The position numbers were made by a program, and so were the translations under genes. A DNA stretch of 64,000 bases from Hermetia illucens (Eukaryota; Arthropoda; Insecta; Diptera; Stratiomyidae), in the NCBI RefSeq assembly GCF_905115235.1, contig NC_051854.1, positions 103,251,200 through 103,315,199 of the forward strand, in the 5' to 3' direction. Below are positions 31,301 through 44,845 of this stretch, one piece after another. Below the pieces are notes generated by a model. It was not told where the DNA came from, did no database searches, and worked only from the letters and a program-made list of their open reading frames with translations. Position 1 is the first letter of the stretch. The number at the start of each line of letters is the position of its first letter.

Positions 31301-32100
31301 TTACATCACTAGTAACAATTACTCAAATGATACCATGGTGAATAATAAGCTTAAAAGGCCGAAAAACGCTGAAAAGCCAATGAATAAAATCAAATTAGAT
31401 GGAACCCTAGATCCGACAAAGCGGAATACTGCCTAAGACTTATTCTACACGGTCAGTTTTTTATCAGTTTATAAGTCAATCCATCAAAAATTGACTGATG
31501 AGAAACTGATGGACTGACGTGTTTAGTATAAACAAGACAAAAAACAATTTTTGTTGCATGCATTTCAACAGCCAAACCATTCAAAAGTTATGTTTCGATT
31601 AACAGCAATGGCAAATGCACAACACTCAACCTATCATCAGCCCAGCCGAAATCATCGATTTTATTTAAAAACTTGTATATTCACTGACGCCAAACCAAGA
31701 AGAATACATACAGAAGATTCATTTCCCTGCGCATTGTTTGTATAATGGAAGAAAAACGTTGCCCATGTTCGACGATTTTCAATCAACTGCGCGTAGAAAA
31801 ATTCGCGCATTTACTATGGTGTCTGTCGTGTATGTGATTCATTAGATGGGAAAACAGACACAAGAAAAGCATTTCTGCGTTATCAGCATACTGATCGCGT
31901 AGAGTAGGTTTGTAGCAATGACTGATGGACTAATGAATATTTAAATTTGTCAGTTTAGCTGCACTGCTGACAGGTTGAATTTAGTGTAATTGCCTTGGTG
32001 CAATTTTTCGTCATGAACTAACTTATGGCAGACGAATGAAAAACTCTGCCATGAAAAAGGCAGGACAAAAAAGGAATCAGACCGAGTTAAGCTCCTAGTG
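31301..32100. other. Gene-free stretch with internal inverted similarity
   Basis: Imperfect inverted copies of a GGTCAGT/ACTGACG-containing segment around 31,440-31,540 may mark a small non-autonomous DNA element. Ends could not be fixed. Confidence 0.3.
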
Positions 32101-32104
32101 TGTC

Positions 32105-34400
32105 TCATGTTTCTATACCAGATAAACTGATATCAAGGACCTCCTCCCAACCGTCACAGTTCTCCGAGCAGGGGAAATGAAAGGTTGGTGTACTGCCCCT
32201 GTTACACACCGATAGATTTGAAATAATAATAAAATCAAAGAATGACTCACCTCTTTCGTTGATTTCAGAGCTACCCCAAAGCGTATGCCTTGCATTTGCG
32301 TCGCAGCCTATCAGCAGGTTGGCTTTCTTTGGTGTTATGGTGTTCATCAGATGTTGTAGTTCTTGTGGCGGAGCTGATCGGTCGTGAGTCATGTACGCCG
32401 AGGAAATATACACGTTCTCTGCCCCCACCTGCTCCAGCTTGACCACAACTAGGTCACTGGAACTCAGGTCCGGGCACAGAAAAGCGTGCAGACTCTTCCT
32501 CGCAAGAATACATGCTCTAGGTTTAGCCTGATCAGCGTCTCCTGTGCTGTGGAATAAATTAAAATATTTGCTTTGGAGCCCTTTGATGGTTCGGTCGCTT
32601 CCGACCCAGGGTTTCTGTATTAATGCGATGTCGATGTCTTCCTCTAAGAGGAAGACGAGCAGATTAGCCGAGGCACACTTCGAGTGCTGCAGATTTATCT
32701 GCGTTACCCTCAGCATGATCTGCTTGCGTGGTTCGTCAGCCCCCGTCGGACCGTCGATCGTCATCTCCTCCAACAGCTCGTTGGCGGCGTCGATTGGGTC
32801 AAGGTCGTCGTCCGGTTTTGCAAAGCGGAACACTTTTACTTTGGCATTCCTGACTCCGAACCACACTTTGTAATCGGCCTTTTTCAGTGCCTCCAGGCAC
32901 TCCTCATTTATGCGGAGTAGTACGGGCTGGCTGTTTATCTGAGGTTCCTCCTCCTTTATAACAACCCAGTCGTCCATGGGAATCCCGGGGTTGTGAAGGC
33001 GCAGGAAATGGACTAGCTTGTCCTTCTCCATGCGGATCTTCGGCAACCAAATACGAGCGACCGGTCTCCTGGGAATCTCGTCGTAAGGGATAGTCTTGAG
33101 CTTAACGCCCTCCCAAGCGTCGCCGATCTTAGCGACGCACGAGCCGAGAAAGTCCTTAGAGAACTGGTCCATGCAAGCTATTACGTGGAACCCACGGACC
33201 ACATGAGATGAATCAAAGTGGGGAGTGAGTCCCGGGTGTTTGCCTCCGGTTTCCACGAGATGTTCATAGACCATGCCCGACAGCCTAGCCTCAACACTGG
33301 TCCACACCTCCAGCGTTAGTTTGCCGCTAGCAGAATTGCCATGTGCCAGCGCTACCCATAAGTGACTCCTGGCCACATCGCTGAAGGTCTTCGCAGTACG
33401 TGGCCCGCCGGCTGACGGTTGCTGTACAATTTCCTTCGTATGTTACTTGGCGTCTGCGCTCTTGCCCACTCTACTCCGCTTTTTATCTTGTTCGACCTCG
33501 TCTTGAGATCGGTTGCGTTTTAGAGCGGTGGGCTTCGCCTTCTGCTCGTCAGCCCGGCGTTTGCTGTTGTATTCATCAACAATCGCCTGGTATTTAGCGA
33601 GGTCTTTTTCATCCCGCTCGTCGACAGTACCGGCCTCCTTATTCTTGGCAATCTTGCCGAGAATATGCATGGCCTTCTGGTACTGACTCTTGAGCAGGAC
33701 ACCCGTGGACCTTCGCTTCTTAGCCGGTTTCTGGCGATTCTTGTCGGTTTTCGCTTTCGAGGGATCCCCCGACGCTGAGGGCTTCGGGTCAGGAGTACTA
33801 TGTCTGGTACTCGCTACACCCAGCCTGACGGCAGTGGGTTCCAGGCTAGAAGCCACTAGTCCGTCTGACGCCTCGCTCCGGGAGGTCCCTGCGGTTGGTT
33901 TGAGCATAACGGTGCTACGGCTGGCACCGAGTGTACTGCTCTCGACGGCCACTGTCTCCTGGCTGGAGGCCAGCAGCTCGTCCTCCGATGATGCGCCTGG
34001 CATCATCGCCTCCTCTTCTATCGTCGTTTTGGTTTTTTTATTAATTGAGTCCATGTCTTGGTCCCACGAGTAGTCCGGGAAGAATATCCACCCTGGCTGG
34101 CCCGGCCACCAGGGTAAGGGTCTTATTTGAAACTGAAGGTGCTCAAGGTATTCAGAGTTCGCATACTAAAGACCAAGCTCCCCATTGGCCACGCAGCCCT
34201 CGGCGTATGCTATTCCACCTTGGCTTGGGGTCCTATTAGCACCTTCTTCGGTGCAGGGAGGACGATCCCCGGGCTGTTGCTTCAGTCCATCCCCCCGCCA
34301 GATCTACTTGCCCCTAACACATGACCAGCAGACAAGCAGATCCTCGTCAGTTGGATGAGCCTACTCCCAGCCCGGCCCTACACACTCTTGGCCCGCCCGA
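32105..34400 (-). repeat. LOA-like LINE, 5' portion (leader, ORF1, start of endonuclease)
   Basis: GC-rich leader 34400-34055, then ORF1 from ATG 34054: 203 residues rich in Lys/Ser, then a single in-frame TAA at 33445-33443. The same frame continues through 33376-32105 with a DUF4780 domain (TGGKHPGLTPHFDSSHVVRGF, WLPKIRMEKDKLVHFL) directly into an apurinic-type endonuclease start (LRVTQINLQHSKCASANLL, EEDIDIALIQKPW, LIGCDANARHTLWGS). The copy stops at about 32,110, before the end of the endonuclease, so reverse transcriptase is absent. Loss of the 3' rather than the 5' part is unusual for a LINE. Confidence 0.75.
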
Positions 34401-34654
34401 AGATAAACAGATAAACAGAACCAGTTATAAACAAGCAATAGGAAATTAATAAAGTGACGTTAGCCCTCACTATAATGGACGTAAGGCAATTGCCAAAACT
34501 TACCAACCAGCAACTTCACCTTGGATAGGTGAGTGATTGCAGAAATCGTTGCAAACATAGTGAAGCCAGACCACAAATCGGGTAAATATGAAAAGGAAGA
34601 CCACAGAACCTCATAACGTGGGCTTGCAATTTCGTCTTCTGTGATACCATTTTA

Positions 34655-34735
34655 AAACTTCAATGAGAATGGCGCAACCGATCACTACGAGCCGATTCCG
34701 CTTGTAAACGGGACAAAAGCTGAAAAAAAAACAAT
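34655..34735 (+). repeat. RTE LINE (family A) extreme 3' end
   Basis: Plus-strand copy of the RTE 3' end (CCGCTTGTAAACGGGACAAA, as in the reverse of 3335-3360), followed by a short A-run. Confidence 0.5.
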
Positions 34736-35099
34736 CCAATAAAGCTTGGATTTACCTTAGAATTGAGGAATGTAGATCGTGGCCAAAGATTTCGAATTAA
34801 CGAAAGCAACTGGTTTCAAGGGCAGGTTTCATCAAAGGAAGCTCCCAGTAGAATTAAGGAGCGACGCCAAATATCAGATGTCGAAAGCAAAATATAGCAG
34901 TAGAAGTAATAACATTTTTAATGGGTGATGCTAATATGCACTAAAATCAGGCATCTCAAATGAAAAGTATTCCGTTGAAAATATATATGATAGATTGAGA
35001 TTATATAATTGGCCGTTGGGCTAGGAACCGCTCCGGATCCGGATTTTCTAAAAAGCTATTCAAAATGCAAAACAACGCGACTAATGCGCCCCAATTGGC
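34736..35099. other. No recognised gene
   Basis: AT-rich spacer before the GC-richer putative promoter block. Confidence 0.4.
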
Positions 35100-35898
35100 A
35101 GCACTGAATACTACAAGAAGTGTGAGAGACGTCAAAAGCAGAGCAGAATAGTGTTTATTTGAGTGTGTGTGTGTTCGGTAGAAAAGAGACACCAAAGTTT
35201 GCCATCGTTTTTATTTTGATATTCTCAATTTCGCTTTCGTGTGGTTCTGGTCGTGACTGATTTTCGTGTCCGCTTGGCTGTTGTGAAATTCACAAAAAGT
35301 CGCCCGTCATCGTGCGGATTTTTTGATTTTCGATCTGAATTCAAGTTCTAATTGTTTCTCTAAAGAGTTAATAGATTTGAATATAGTTTTTCGAATACGA
35401 TTTGCGTGGAGACTACGCGAGTAGATTTTTCGCACCAGTGAAAAGTTGGCTAGTGGATTATAAACGGCTTCTCGGGCGAGTTGTGCTAAGTGTTGACGAT
35501 TTTTCTACGTTTTTCGTGGACGATCGAAACGTGTGATAAAACAAAGAACCGAGACGAGCGGCTGTTGAATTTTCTTTTACGGAGCATTAGCAAAACAAAG
35601 AACGTTGGTCGGATAGGGACGTTCGCAGGCGACGGGGTAGGCTTGGCTGATGCTCCTTACGATTTCTTGGAACGAGCGTCTAAACAAGGACATCTGTTAT
35701 TTGTTTTTACTTGGCTGGTCCTGCGCGTGGAATCGCGTAGGGAGTGCGAGCGTTTGGGCGTTCGGGTCGTTGTAAGAACTGTGTCTAGCTTCTGGGATTG
35801 TGTTTGTGCTCGGGACTTGGACCAAAGGATAATTACCTCCCACTCACGGCTCACATCGTTCATCCCCCGCGGGGGTGAACCTATGTAGAAGGTTCTAG
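35100..35898 (+). promoter_or_regulatory. Probable promoter and non-coding first exon, possibly of REPTOR
   Basis: This block is richer in GC than its surroundings, free of recognisable transposons, and ends in TCTAG before a perfect GTAAGTGC donor at 35899. It reads like a long dipteran 5' leader. A 132-codon open frame (35490-35888) shows no family resemblance and is more likely chance or an upstream ORF. The next plus-strand acceptor next to a start codon belongs to REPTOR (50902), so a 15-kb first intron is inferred. An unseen gene could also own it. A GACGTCA half-site-like motif lies at 35128-35134. Confidence 0.45.
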
Positions 35899-37540
35899 GT
35901 AAGTGCACCCACGCGCTGCCACTTGGCAATTTGTCGTTGACATGGCTTCATTTATGTACTCTGTTTTCGCAATACTGTGCCCGCGACCATTTGCCAGTAA
36001 CCAGATAAGGATCGATAAAATTAATGGAGCCTCAAAATGTCGCCATCGCTCTCGGCCAGAATTGTGGACACACGGGCAGCAGATTTTGCACAACAAACAC
36101 CCCTTATCCGCTCGCAATGTCTTACCAGATAAGAATTTCTGAGAGGCACGCGGCGGAAGAACGCGTTTCGAAAGAAAAAAAGCGATAGTGCGAGGAAAAC
36201 AAAGAGCTACGGCAAGTGTCATGGGGATGTTTTCAGTTTTCTGCATTTGCCACTTATTTCGAGGGTAAAATGTGGAGCTTTCGTCATCCTTCTTTTCTCC
36301 ATGTCGGTTGTGTGAGAAAAACAGCCACAATTCATAGTCAACATTCCCTCCTGGCCCCTGACTGGCGCATGTTTCTGTCTTATATAATCAAAGTTTAGAA
36401 GAAGTGTGGAAGGGGCGGAGAACGTTCAGAATTGATCAAAACAACAAGACGGGAATCAAAACATGCCACTTCGTCATCGCATGAGAATGGCGTGTAGAAT
36501 ACTCTCTTCTGATCCAACGGTACAGTCTGACAGGAAATATCGCCACCACTCTGATATTTTCTATCGGGGATTATAAAAAGAATCAACTAATATTAAAAGT
36601 AGTAGAATTTCACTGCACTGCACTGCACTGTGGTATATCAAATGATTTTTTAGACGCCTTTTATCACGGCTTTTGTATAAATCAGCTCGAAAATAACCTA
36701 TACAATTTTTGATCAAAAGACATTGTTACGTTAACATTTTTTTTAACAAAAAAGTGTTGAATATGCAAAACCTTGTGGTTCTTCATGATTATTTTTGGAA
36801 ACTCTTTTCTAATCAAATGGTCCAATAATAGGGAGAATATTAAAATTCTCAATTACAATAAAATAAACAAATGTTTGTTTGTAGCGTTTATACATTTGAC
36901 TTGAATGGCGAAATAACCTGTTTTTTTATTTTATCAAAACGGTTTCCTTATAAATAGTCGAATTTCGAAACATCTTCAGTTATGTGGATGATGTAAATAA
37001 GCCTGCTGATTGGAATGATAAATATGTAAAAATATAGCATGTTCTTACAAATGTATTCATGAACCCATTTTGTCTTTTATTGAGTAGAAAATGAGGGGTA
37101 TGGATACTTTCACTCACTCTCATCATAGCACCGAAATTTTTTGGGCATAGGGAACTGCAAACCGGGAGTTCGGCTCTTTAGGTATGAACGGTTGTGTTGG
37201 TTTTTCATTTAAGAAAATTTGGGAACACAATTGTTTATAATAGCACGTTGAGTCGGTTGATCATGAGATCCAATTTTCAATTCGTCATTTTACCTCTTGT
37301 AGGAGTAGTAATTTTACGTAAAAGTGGTAACTTTGGCCTGCTATAAATTTGTTATTAATAGTAGGATTTCCACCAAACTTTCCTTGATGTTTCATATCAA
37401 CCATATGATTGAAAAATTCACGGATCTCGAATGAACGTAGGGTTGGTAGTGAAACTTCAAAGTAAAATAAAATACTATTATTAACTTTATTTGAGCAGAC
37501 ATCGGAACGGAATGAATTTCGAGAACTAAATGTGCATGAA
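35899..37540. other. Likely start of the REPTOR first intron
   Basis: No coding signal. The first 400 bp remain GC-richer and could hold regulatory DNA. A short CACTG tandem repeat lies at 36611-36630. Confidence 0.35.
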
Positions 37541-37544
37541 TGGT

Positions 37545-37978
37545 TTTGTGTGAAAAGAAAACCTTATTAGAATCGAGTTAATGTCTGTCTGTCTGTCACA
37601 CCCGATTTATTCGGAAGCAGCTCGACCGATTGTAACGAAAATTGGTTAGAGCAAGTGGTCTGTTGTTCCCTTTATATACAGTAAGTGGCACTATTTTGTG
37701 TTAAATTTAGGGTTGGGTTTCCCATACATGTGTATGAAGGGTGCAAATTTTTTTTCGCAGAATGTGGCCATATAGAAGGTATAGAAAGTAAATTAATACT
37801 TTTCGAAACTGGTCCCATATTTGATATCATGTGAAGCCTAGAGGAGTGAGGGTCAAAATGTGACTTCCAAAAAAAAACCTATTCGACCGAAAAATCTGAA
37901 AAAAAAACACAGTGGCATATCTAAACGAAATCTACTCCTCAAAATACATCCCGTTTTCGGTATCTGCACAAATAAAGT
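37545..37978 (+). repeat. Dispersed repeat R, copy 4
   Basis: Near full length, from GGTTTTGTGTGAAAAGAAAA to TCTGCACAAATAAAGTTC. Its 3' end is joined to the antisense 3' end of an RTE LINE, the same joint as at 3,315. Confidence 0.7.
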
Positions 37979-40150
37979 TCTTCTTTTTCTTCAGCCGTTG
38001 TTTCGTTCAAAAGCGGGGTCGGCTCGTCGTGATCGGTTTCACTATTTTATTTCATCAAGTCCCTGATCTGGATGCAATCTCGAGGATTTTAAATCCGCAT
38101 CCAGCGTATCAAGCCACCGTCGTTTCGACCGGCCTTTTGGTTGTCTACATTAACGCGAATTACGTGACCGTGCCATCGAAGATGCCTCCCCCGTAGTTTT
38201 TTCACGATCGGTACAACCCCATATCGATCGCGGATATCCTCATTTCGGATGTGATCAAAACGTATAGTAGACCAACACTCAGAACCACGACATTGCGGTA
38301 AATTTTAAATTTGGGACGTTCGTTGATACGCCGATCACAAAAAACACCAGTTGTGGTTGCGTGATTGCGTTAATGCGTGAAGAAATTTCGTAACGCAGTT
38401 CTACATTGGCTGGTAGCGTTGACCCAGGATATTTAAATCGCTCAGTTCTAGGCAAGTATCGCTGATGGTAATTGTGCCTGTTTCGTGGGGATCGGTCGTC
38501 AAAAATTCAGTTTTATTCAGATTCAATCTGAGACGGTGTTGCATGAGACGATCATTCGATTTTTGACAAGATGATAGCAAAATATCATCTGCATTAAGCA
38601 GTGTATAAAGCGCTGGACGTTGGATGTCCCGTGTAACAGTGTCCATAACAAGAACAAAGAGGAGTGGTGAAAGGGTGCATCCTTAATGAACACCAAGAGA
38701 CACAAAGCGGTTTTGATACCTCCGCCATATCTCGAGCTTTGCTTTTCGGATCGTGGTAGAGCAATTGACTCCAGCGCAGTTCTTTTGGTACTATGATAAA
38801 TGTTGTCGTAGAGCGTGTGTGATGAGTTCATGTGGCTCACGATCAAACGCTTTTGCTAGATTCAGAAATGCAATGTAAAGAGGGCGATGCTTCTCACGGT
38901 GTTTCTCCATGAGTAACCGCGCAGCGTGCATTGCGCCAGTAGTTCCGCAGTTCTTAACAAATCTGGCTTGATTCACGGTTATTTCAACGATTTCGCGAAT
39001 ACGGTTGTCAAGAATGCGATAAAAAATCTTCATGGTATGGGAAAGTAACCGGATCGGACGGTAATTTTGAACATTCTGCTGGACTACCTTTCTCTTTCCA
39101 TATTGGAACTGTAGTACTTTCTTATCAGTTCTACCTTTCTGAATAAACCAATTAAAGAATTCACTGAGCCACATTGTTGGGTCCCAGCTCTTTGCTTTCC
39201 AGAGTTCAGATGCGATGTCGCCAGGTCCTCTGGCTCTCCCCGATTTCATTCGTCTTATTGCCTCCCCGACTGCAGTTACGCTGACAGTTAAGTCCTTGAG
39301 GGTTTAACGTGAGCACCTGTCTTGCGACTTAATCCCACCTTATTTTTAAGATACGGATTGATTTTGTGACCACAATCAGAGCCCCGCTGAGACAAGCAAC
39401 AATGGTACGAGTCTATACCAAGTGCATGGCTTAGCATTCCAATTGGCGAGCGTTTTAACGTCGAGAAACTTGTTGTAGAGGCGCTTCTTTTCATGGACCT
39501 TCATTTCAACATCGTCATTCTAAAGCCAAGTAACTCGGTTAACCGTATCGCTTACCTGGCTTGGTGACCCCGACGATTGCAGGGGCCGCTTTTGGACCGT
39601 TGCTTTCATTTTTTTTTCACGATTCTTCCACATTTTTAATGGTAGGTAGCCGCGTAACTGAGATCATTTCTGACGGCGTCTTATGAGAATATAGTCGATT
39701 TGCATTTTACTGTTCCCACTATAAAATGTAGGAAGATGAGATAATCGTGTGATGAACCATGTATTCATAAGTACAAGGTCATGAGTGTCCGCAAAATCGA
39801 TTATACGGTCGACACCCTCATTGCACGCTCCAAACCCCTTTGCCTCATTGCACGTGTTACCGTCTGTCTTTTCACCCACATGATCATTAAGGTCGCCAGC
39901 AATGATGATATAGTTGTCAGCGGGCACGTGACAAGTCTTTTCATCGAGAAGCTGCCAGAAGGTATCATTCTGGGCATCAGGTCGACTTGTCTGTGGTGCG
40001 TACGCGGTGAAGAAGTGAATAGTGCGATGAGCTGATATAATGATGAGCTTTATCAGCCGATCATCCAATCGTTCGACTTCTTTAATGACATCACGGAAGT
40101 CTATTGTAGGATTTCCATGAAATTTTACATGATTATTCCCTGTATTATCT
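37979..40150 (-). repeat. RTE-clade LINE (family A), longer copy
   Basis: Minus-strand reading: endonuclease end (HFFTAYAPQTSRPDAQND, IIAGDLNDHVGEK, MQIDYILIRRRQK), RT N-part (GRARGPGDIASELWKAK, NYRPIRLLSHTMKIFYRIL, PLYIAFLNLAKAFDREPHEL), then MDTVTRDIQRPALYTLLNAD, FLTTDPHETGTI and part of the C-terminus. Many stops, and a deletion near 38,260. No intact frame. Confidence 0.75.
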
Positions 40151-40455
40151 TTCTTGCTTGAGCCAAATTTCTTGTTTCTGCAATCTAAAGGGAGATATGG
40201 AAAAGCTAGTACTGAAAAATTTTGTCACTCGGCGAAATGTAAGGTTGCCTCATAATAATTTAGTTTCGTTTTATGATGGAAGATATTGAAAAGTTAGGAA
40301 AAGTAATGTGCTACTGATGAGCTTCAAAAAGTACAAAATTTGATACAATATCGATGCACGGGTTTTATACATTGCTTAACCCCACAGAACAGAGGCGCCG
40401 GTAATAACACCCAAAATGTTATAGATTGCATTCAGAGGTAGATCTCCAAAACGGA
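40151..40455. other. No recognised gene
   Basis: AT-rich spacer; nothing identified. Confidence 0.4.
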
Positions 40456-40635
40456 CTAATGAAGTTTGCGGGTAGTGTCTAATTCACATAGATATATTTG
40501 TACATTAAACCAACGGTATTCAATATACCTACTATCTATGTACATATATATGCTTTTGTGCAGGAAGTAAATCGGAAATATAGGTACGATCAATTTATGT
40601 ACGTGCATGTGTATGTACAGTATTCGGTAATAGGC
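40456..40635 (+). repeat. Dispersed repeat D, copy 1
   Basis: Shares TGAAGTTTGCGGGTAGT, ATTAAACCAnCGGT and TGTACATAT...CTTTTGTGCA with 62,378-62,490. Unclassified, non-coding. Confidence 0.55.
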
Positions 40636-42460
40636 AGTTTATTTGTTTAGGGTGAGAATAATATCTATGTCTCTTTGGAAAAATATGAAGGGATATTTTA
40701 GATTTGTAGCTAAATACTGATGGAAAAATGTGCATATAAGTTTCTCACATAAGATGGAACCCAAAACCTTTAAACCCGAAGCGCGAGCTTCTACGGAAAA
40801 AGCTGGTCGTTATGTATTAGTTTTGTATATACTCCATATTTCCCGGCATGTAATCAAAAGTGTCAGTGTCTGGCTGTTTATATTTGATGTATTTTTTTCG
40901 ATAAACAGAAATTCTACTTTGCCGAATTTGAAATGAGAAAGCACGTGTTATAGATAGAGCGAATATTGAAATTATCTTAACATGCCGCCATATGATAATC
41001 AATAAAGGCGATCACCTTGCAGCATGGTGGAAACTTGACCAACATTTTATTTTATTCATTTCTCTCGCATCAGACTTCAACAAAAATGAAATGTTATACA
41101 ATGAAATTATAAACAGTATCGACCATGAAATTTATGCGACTTGGGCACATCAGCGATTAGCAACTGGCGCCACGCGCTATCAACCTTTGCAATGAAACCT
41201 CAACTCGTTTAAAAGAAACGTATTTTCGATTGGCAACAATACCCTACCAAAATAAAAGTGAATGGGAGAGCTACAGCTTTTAAAAATAATAACATAAATA
41301 CAAAGTGATATTACTCATTCGAGCTTTCAAGCTTAATTGAAAGAGTAATGTCCACGTCTTTATAGGAGTGCAATACATTCATTTTCATCTGTTTTTGAAA
41401 ATGTTGACTTAATTTTGTCTATCCGCGGCACAATAACAAAATTTGAAATGCATTCCAGGAGAACCTTATGTTTGTTAGGTCGAGATGAAGAAATTTTATA
41501 GAAGCAGAGATGAGTTCAGATTCTCTCTTCCAAGATTTAATATTGTGTCGCTCGATTTCTATTGAATTAATTCTAATCTAGTAACTATGCACCGCTTCAA
41601 TTCTGATTTCAATTCTTCGAAAAATTGGCTTCAATACATTGACCCCCTCTATAATATAATTTTCATACATGTGAGGTTTTTGTAGAGGTGTTAATCAGCA
41701 AAGGAAACCATTGGATCCAATGGAATCAATTTCTTTTTAGGGATTGAGGAGTCCTAAGTTCGCATCCATTTAATGTCCGACCGGACCAAATGGAGAGAAA
41801 TTTTCTCCCACTCTTTATGGTCCACGGACTTCTGTTTTTGTGTTAACACCCAAAGTTCAAAAATGAAAAGAGGGACGAAACCGTAGCCGTCTTCGTCCCT
41901 CTTTTTACAATGAAATCAAGTTCTGAAATGCGGCAGCATTCCGTAATTTAAAAAATACCATATAAGAGTATCACGCTGAGCTTTTCACTTTAAGCAATGT
42001 TTTTTTTAGCTTTGTAGCAAATGTGAGCATTGAAGGAAAGAATATTCTTTATTCCATAGTTGCAATATTTATGAAGGTGTGTTTAATTTCTACGTTGTCC
42101 CTAGTTCGTCTGGTATACATTGGTTCGTAAAAATAATCAAGTATAATTAGTTAACTATACAATTGAAGCTCCATAGTCAGAACGATAATAAAGCAACAAA
42201 AGTTGACAATGGGACGAAAAAATAGAAACAAACGAGATATTAATTGAAAAATTACACTATATATTTCGAGACTACAAAAAGGAGAGGAAATAAACATTGC
42301 CTATTACCGCTGATATATATATCTAAATTGAACTAACGAATCTTCACGCATTTCCACTTTGCTCCTTGCACAAAAGCGTACATATATTTGTTATATACAT
42401 AAATTAAAAACCGCTAGTAACCAGGTACACACATGTCTATTATATTAAGATTTTTCCGCA
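40636..42460. other. Intronic or intergenic AT-rich DNA
   Basis: No coding signal. A short block at about 40,760-40,800 resembles the CCTGAAGC...GAGCTTC end of repeat E. Confidence 0.4.
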
Positions 42461-42465
42461 GGATA

Positions 42466-42775
42466 GGTTCAGAGAACGAGACCTGTTTCATTTTTTTTTC
42501 GAAAAGAACTAATTGAGTCCTTTTTTTTGATAGCCCACTTGACCATATTCTGTGAAAAAAAATGTACACCCCCTCTTTCGTATATATAGGGATCCCTCTT
42601 CAAACCCAACACAAAGTGACGCCACTGTACGCTGTATGTAAAGGGACACACAGACCACATGTTCTCATCAAATTTGGAGACAATCGGTTGGGCTGTTTCC
42701 GAGTAAATCGGGGGTGAAATCTAATTTCTGTGGGATTTTCCGAAGCTACAGGTTCTATTTGTTTGAAATTTTGCT
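42466..42775 (-). repeat. Dispersed repeat R, inverted copy 6 (partial)
   Basis: Reverse complement carries GTAAATCGG-type, CACAAAGTGACGCCAC and CACAGAATATGGTCA blocks of repeat R. Confidence 0.6.
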
Positions 42776-44845
42776 TATTCGAAATAAGATATATAATGAC
42801 TTCTATTAAATATATTTATGCATGCTCATGAAAAAGAGATGACCATTTAAGCAATTCCAGAAATATTTATCCCTGATAAAATACATTATTTCTAAATACA
42901 TAATAATGTTACAAGCGGAGAGATGATTTTCTCCTACAAAATTTTGCTAAAAAAGACAATTACCACACCATTCATAATTGGAGTTGATTCTGCAGTCACC
43001 GGACAGCTTGTAGATTACGTTTTCTTGATAGATATTTTATATGACTTTTAAATGTCTATGTTTTTAAAGCCTTTCCGAATTTGTAATATTTAAGAAGGCA
43101 CTAAGGGGATTGCCAGGCAATGAAGGTAGTTCGGGCTACCCATAAATTCGATATATACTCTACCCTGCTACACGCTACTCATAACCCTGTTCACATCACA
43201 TCCACTCTATTCATTGAACTGAGAAACTATTCAAAACGTTTTTAATATTTATTCAATTATATACTCGTATACGCATCGAAACTGCGAACACGTGTCTCAA
43301 ATAGTTTACCCCCTGGTTGTATTGCAAGACATACTTTAACACTCGCGTTATTCGCCCTGAATCCATTGATCATCGAATAAACGAAAAATGTCATCTGTAT
43401 GTTTGCCGATTCTACTCACAATAGAATAATCCAAACAGTATATAATAGCGGATTTGAAAACCAGTTTTATCGTCTTCACCAGCATTGAATTCCCAGTGTC
43501 TTTCATTCAATTTATAGGATGCAGTAAGGAGGGGAGAGTTTCATATCCATTCAGGCTTCAAAACAATTTCAAACCAGTCAACATGGAGAAATTATTCGAC
43601 ACGAATGCTTTTCCATCAAATGGGACTACTGAAACTAATATTTTCTATTATATTCTTTTGAAGTAGTATTAGTAAAACATGTAGGCAACAATATGATGTA
43701 TTTTAGTTCCTCTTATGTACAATTAAATATTTTGGAAAATAAAAATAAATTTTTGTTTTGGCATCAGTCTCAGCAAAATTTTTTCTTATGAAGCGATTTC
43801 ATTATCTGAAATAGAATGCATTCAAAACAATCTTTTTCAATCGAAAGTGATAGAATTGGATGTTTGATGCTTTGCAAATTCGGTACTCGAATTAAGCTTT
43901 TGATGCTATCGATCTTTACATTACCAGAGAAACGCAAAGATCTCTATAAATCCTGCTCTAACTATTTATGTAATATTGATCATTTATATATTATGAAAAT
44001 ACTGCACAAATCTTGAAGCAAGCTTAATTTGTATTTCTAAACATTTTTGGACAAGTACATAATATAAATAAGCTTATCGCATAAAAATACTGATATCAAT
44101 TTACTTCTAATTTCAAATAACAATAAAATCTATGTCGGATTTGTTTAAGTTCTCCACAATTTAAGTTCTCCAAATCAACTTAATCAAATTAATTTGAAGT
44201 GTACAGTTGCTATACTTATTGTAAATGATCGAAACAGTGGAAGGTAGTGTGTATATTAAATATATGTAAGGGCGTAAGAAATGTAAAATCTTTTCAACCT
44301 TGAAGGTCTAAGTTTTATGGTCATAGATAAGGCACCAATGTTAATTTTTCTGAAGCTTGAATATTGTAACTATCATATCCATTGTATATACGTGTATTCT
44401 AGAATAATTAATGATTTATTTTTGGACAAGGGTATAGTGATTTAACTAAATCGAATTTAGCATAATGTAATATAAAATCGAAATCGAATTTAGCATAATG
44501 TAATACAATGAAGGTCAGTATTAAAATCAAATTACTGTCGTGTCTGTCTGTAGCATAATTTCTCGTAGGTTGCTTGGTAATAAGGACCGCTTCCGTTTTT
44601 AAGATTTTGTTTAAAACAAACTCTTATCAAAATAGGTTTCCTGTGTGCCTGAAAGGGTATACATTTTTCTTCCGGTTCAGATCTTTTGATCTCGATTAAA
44701 ATTTTCGAAGCGGTTCTCAGTTTTGACATCGGTTGTAAAAGGGAAAAGTGCCGGAACTAGAAAGCGGTCGCAAACTTCACGAGACCATTTTCAGAAATTG
44801 TGAATTGAGGTTTAAGAATACACTAAAACTCTTCCCCCAAAATTA
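42776..44845. other. AT-rich stretch without gene
   Basis: A small R/E-like piece lies near 44,530-44,700 (GTCTGTCTG, AAGATTTTGTTTAAAACAAA). Nothing else recognised. Confidence 0.4.

Noticed and set aside
35490-35888. 132-codon plus-strand frame as a protein gene
   Set aside because: No family resemblance; it lies in a leader-like block before a splice donor. More likely a chance upstream frame.
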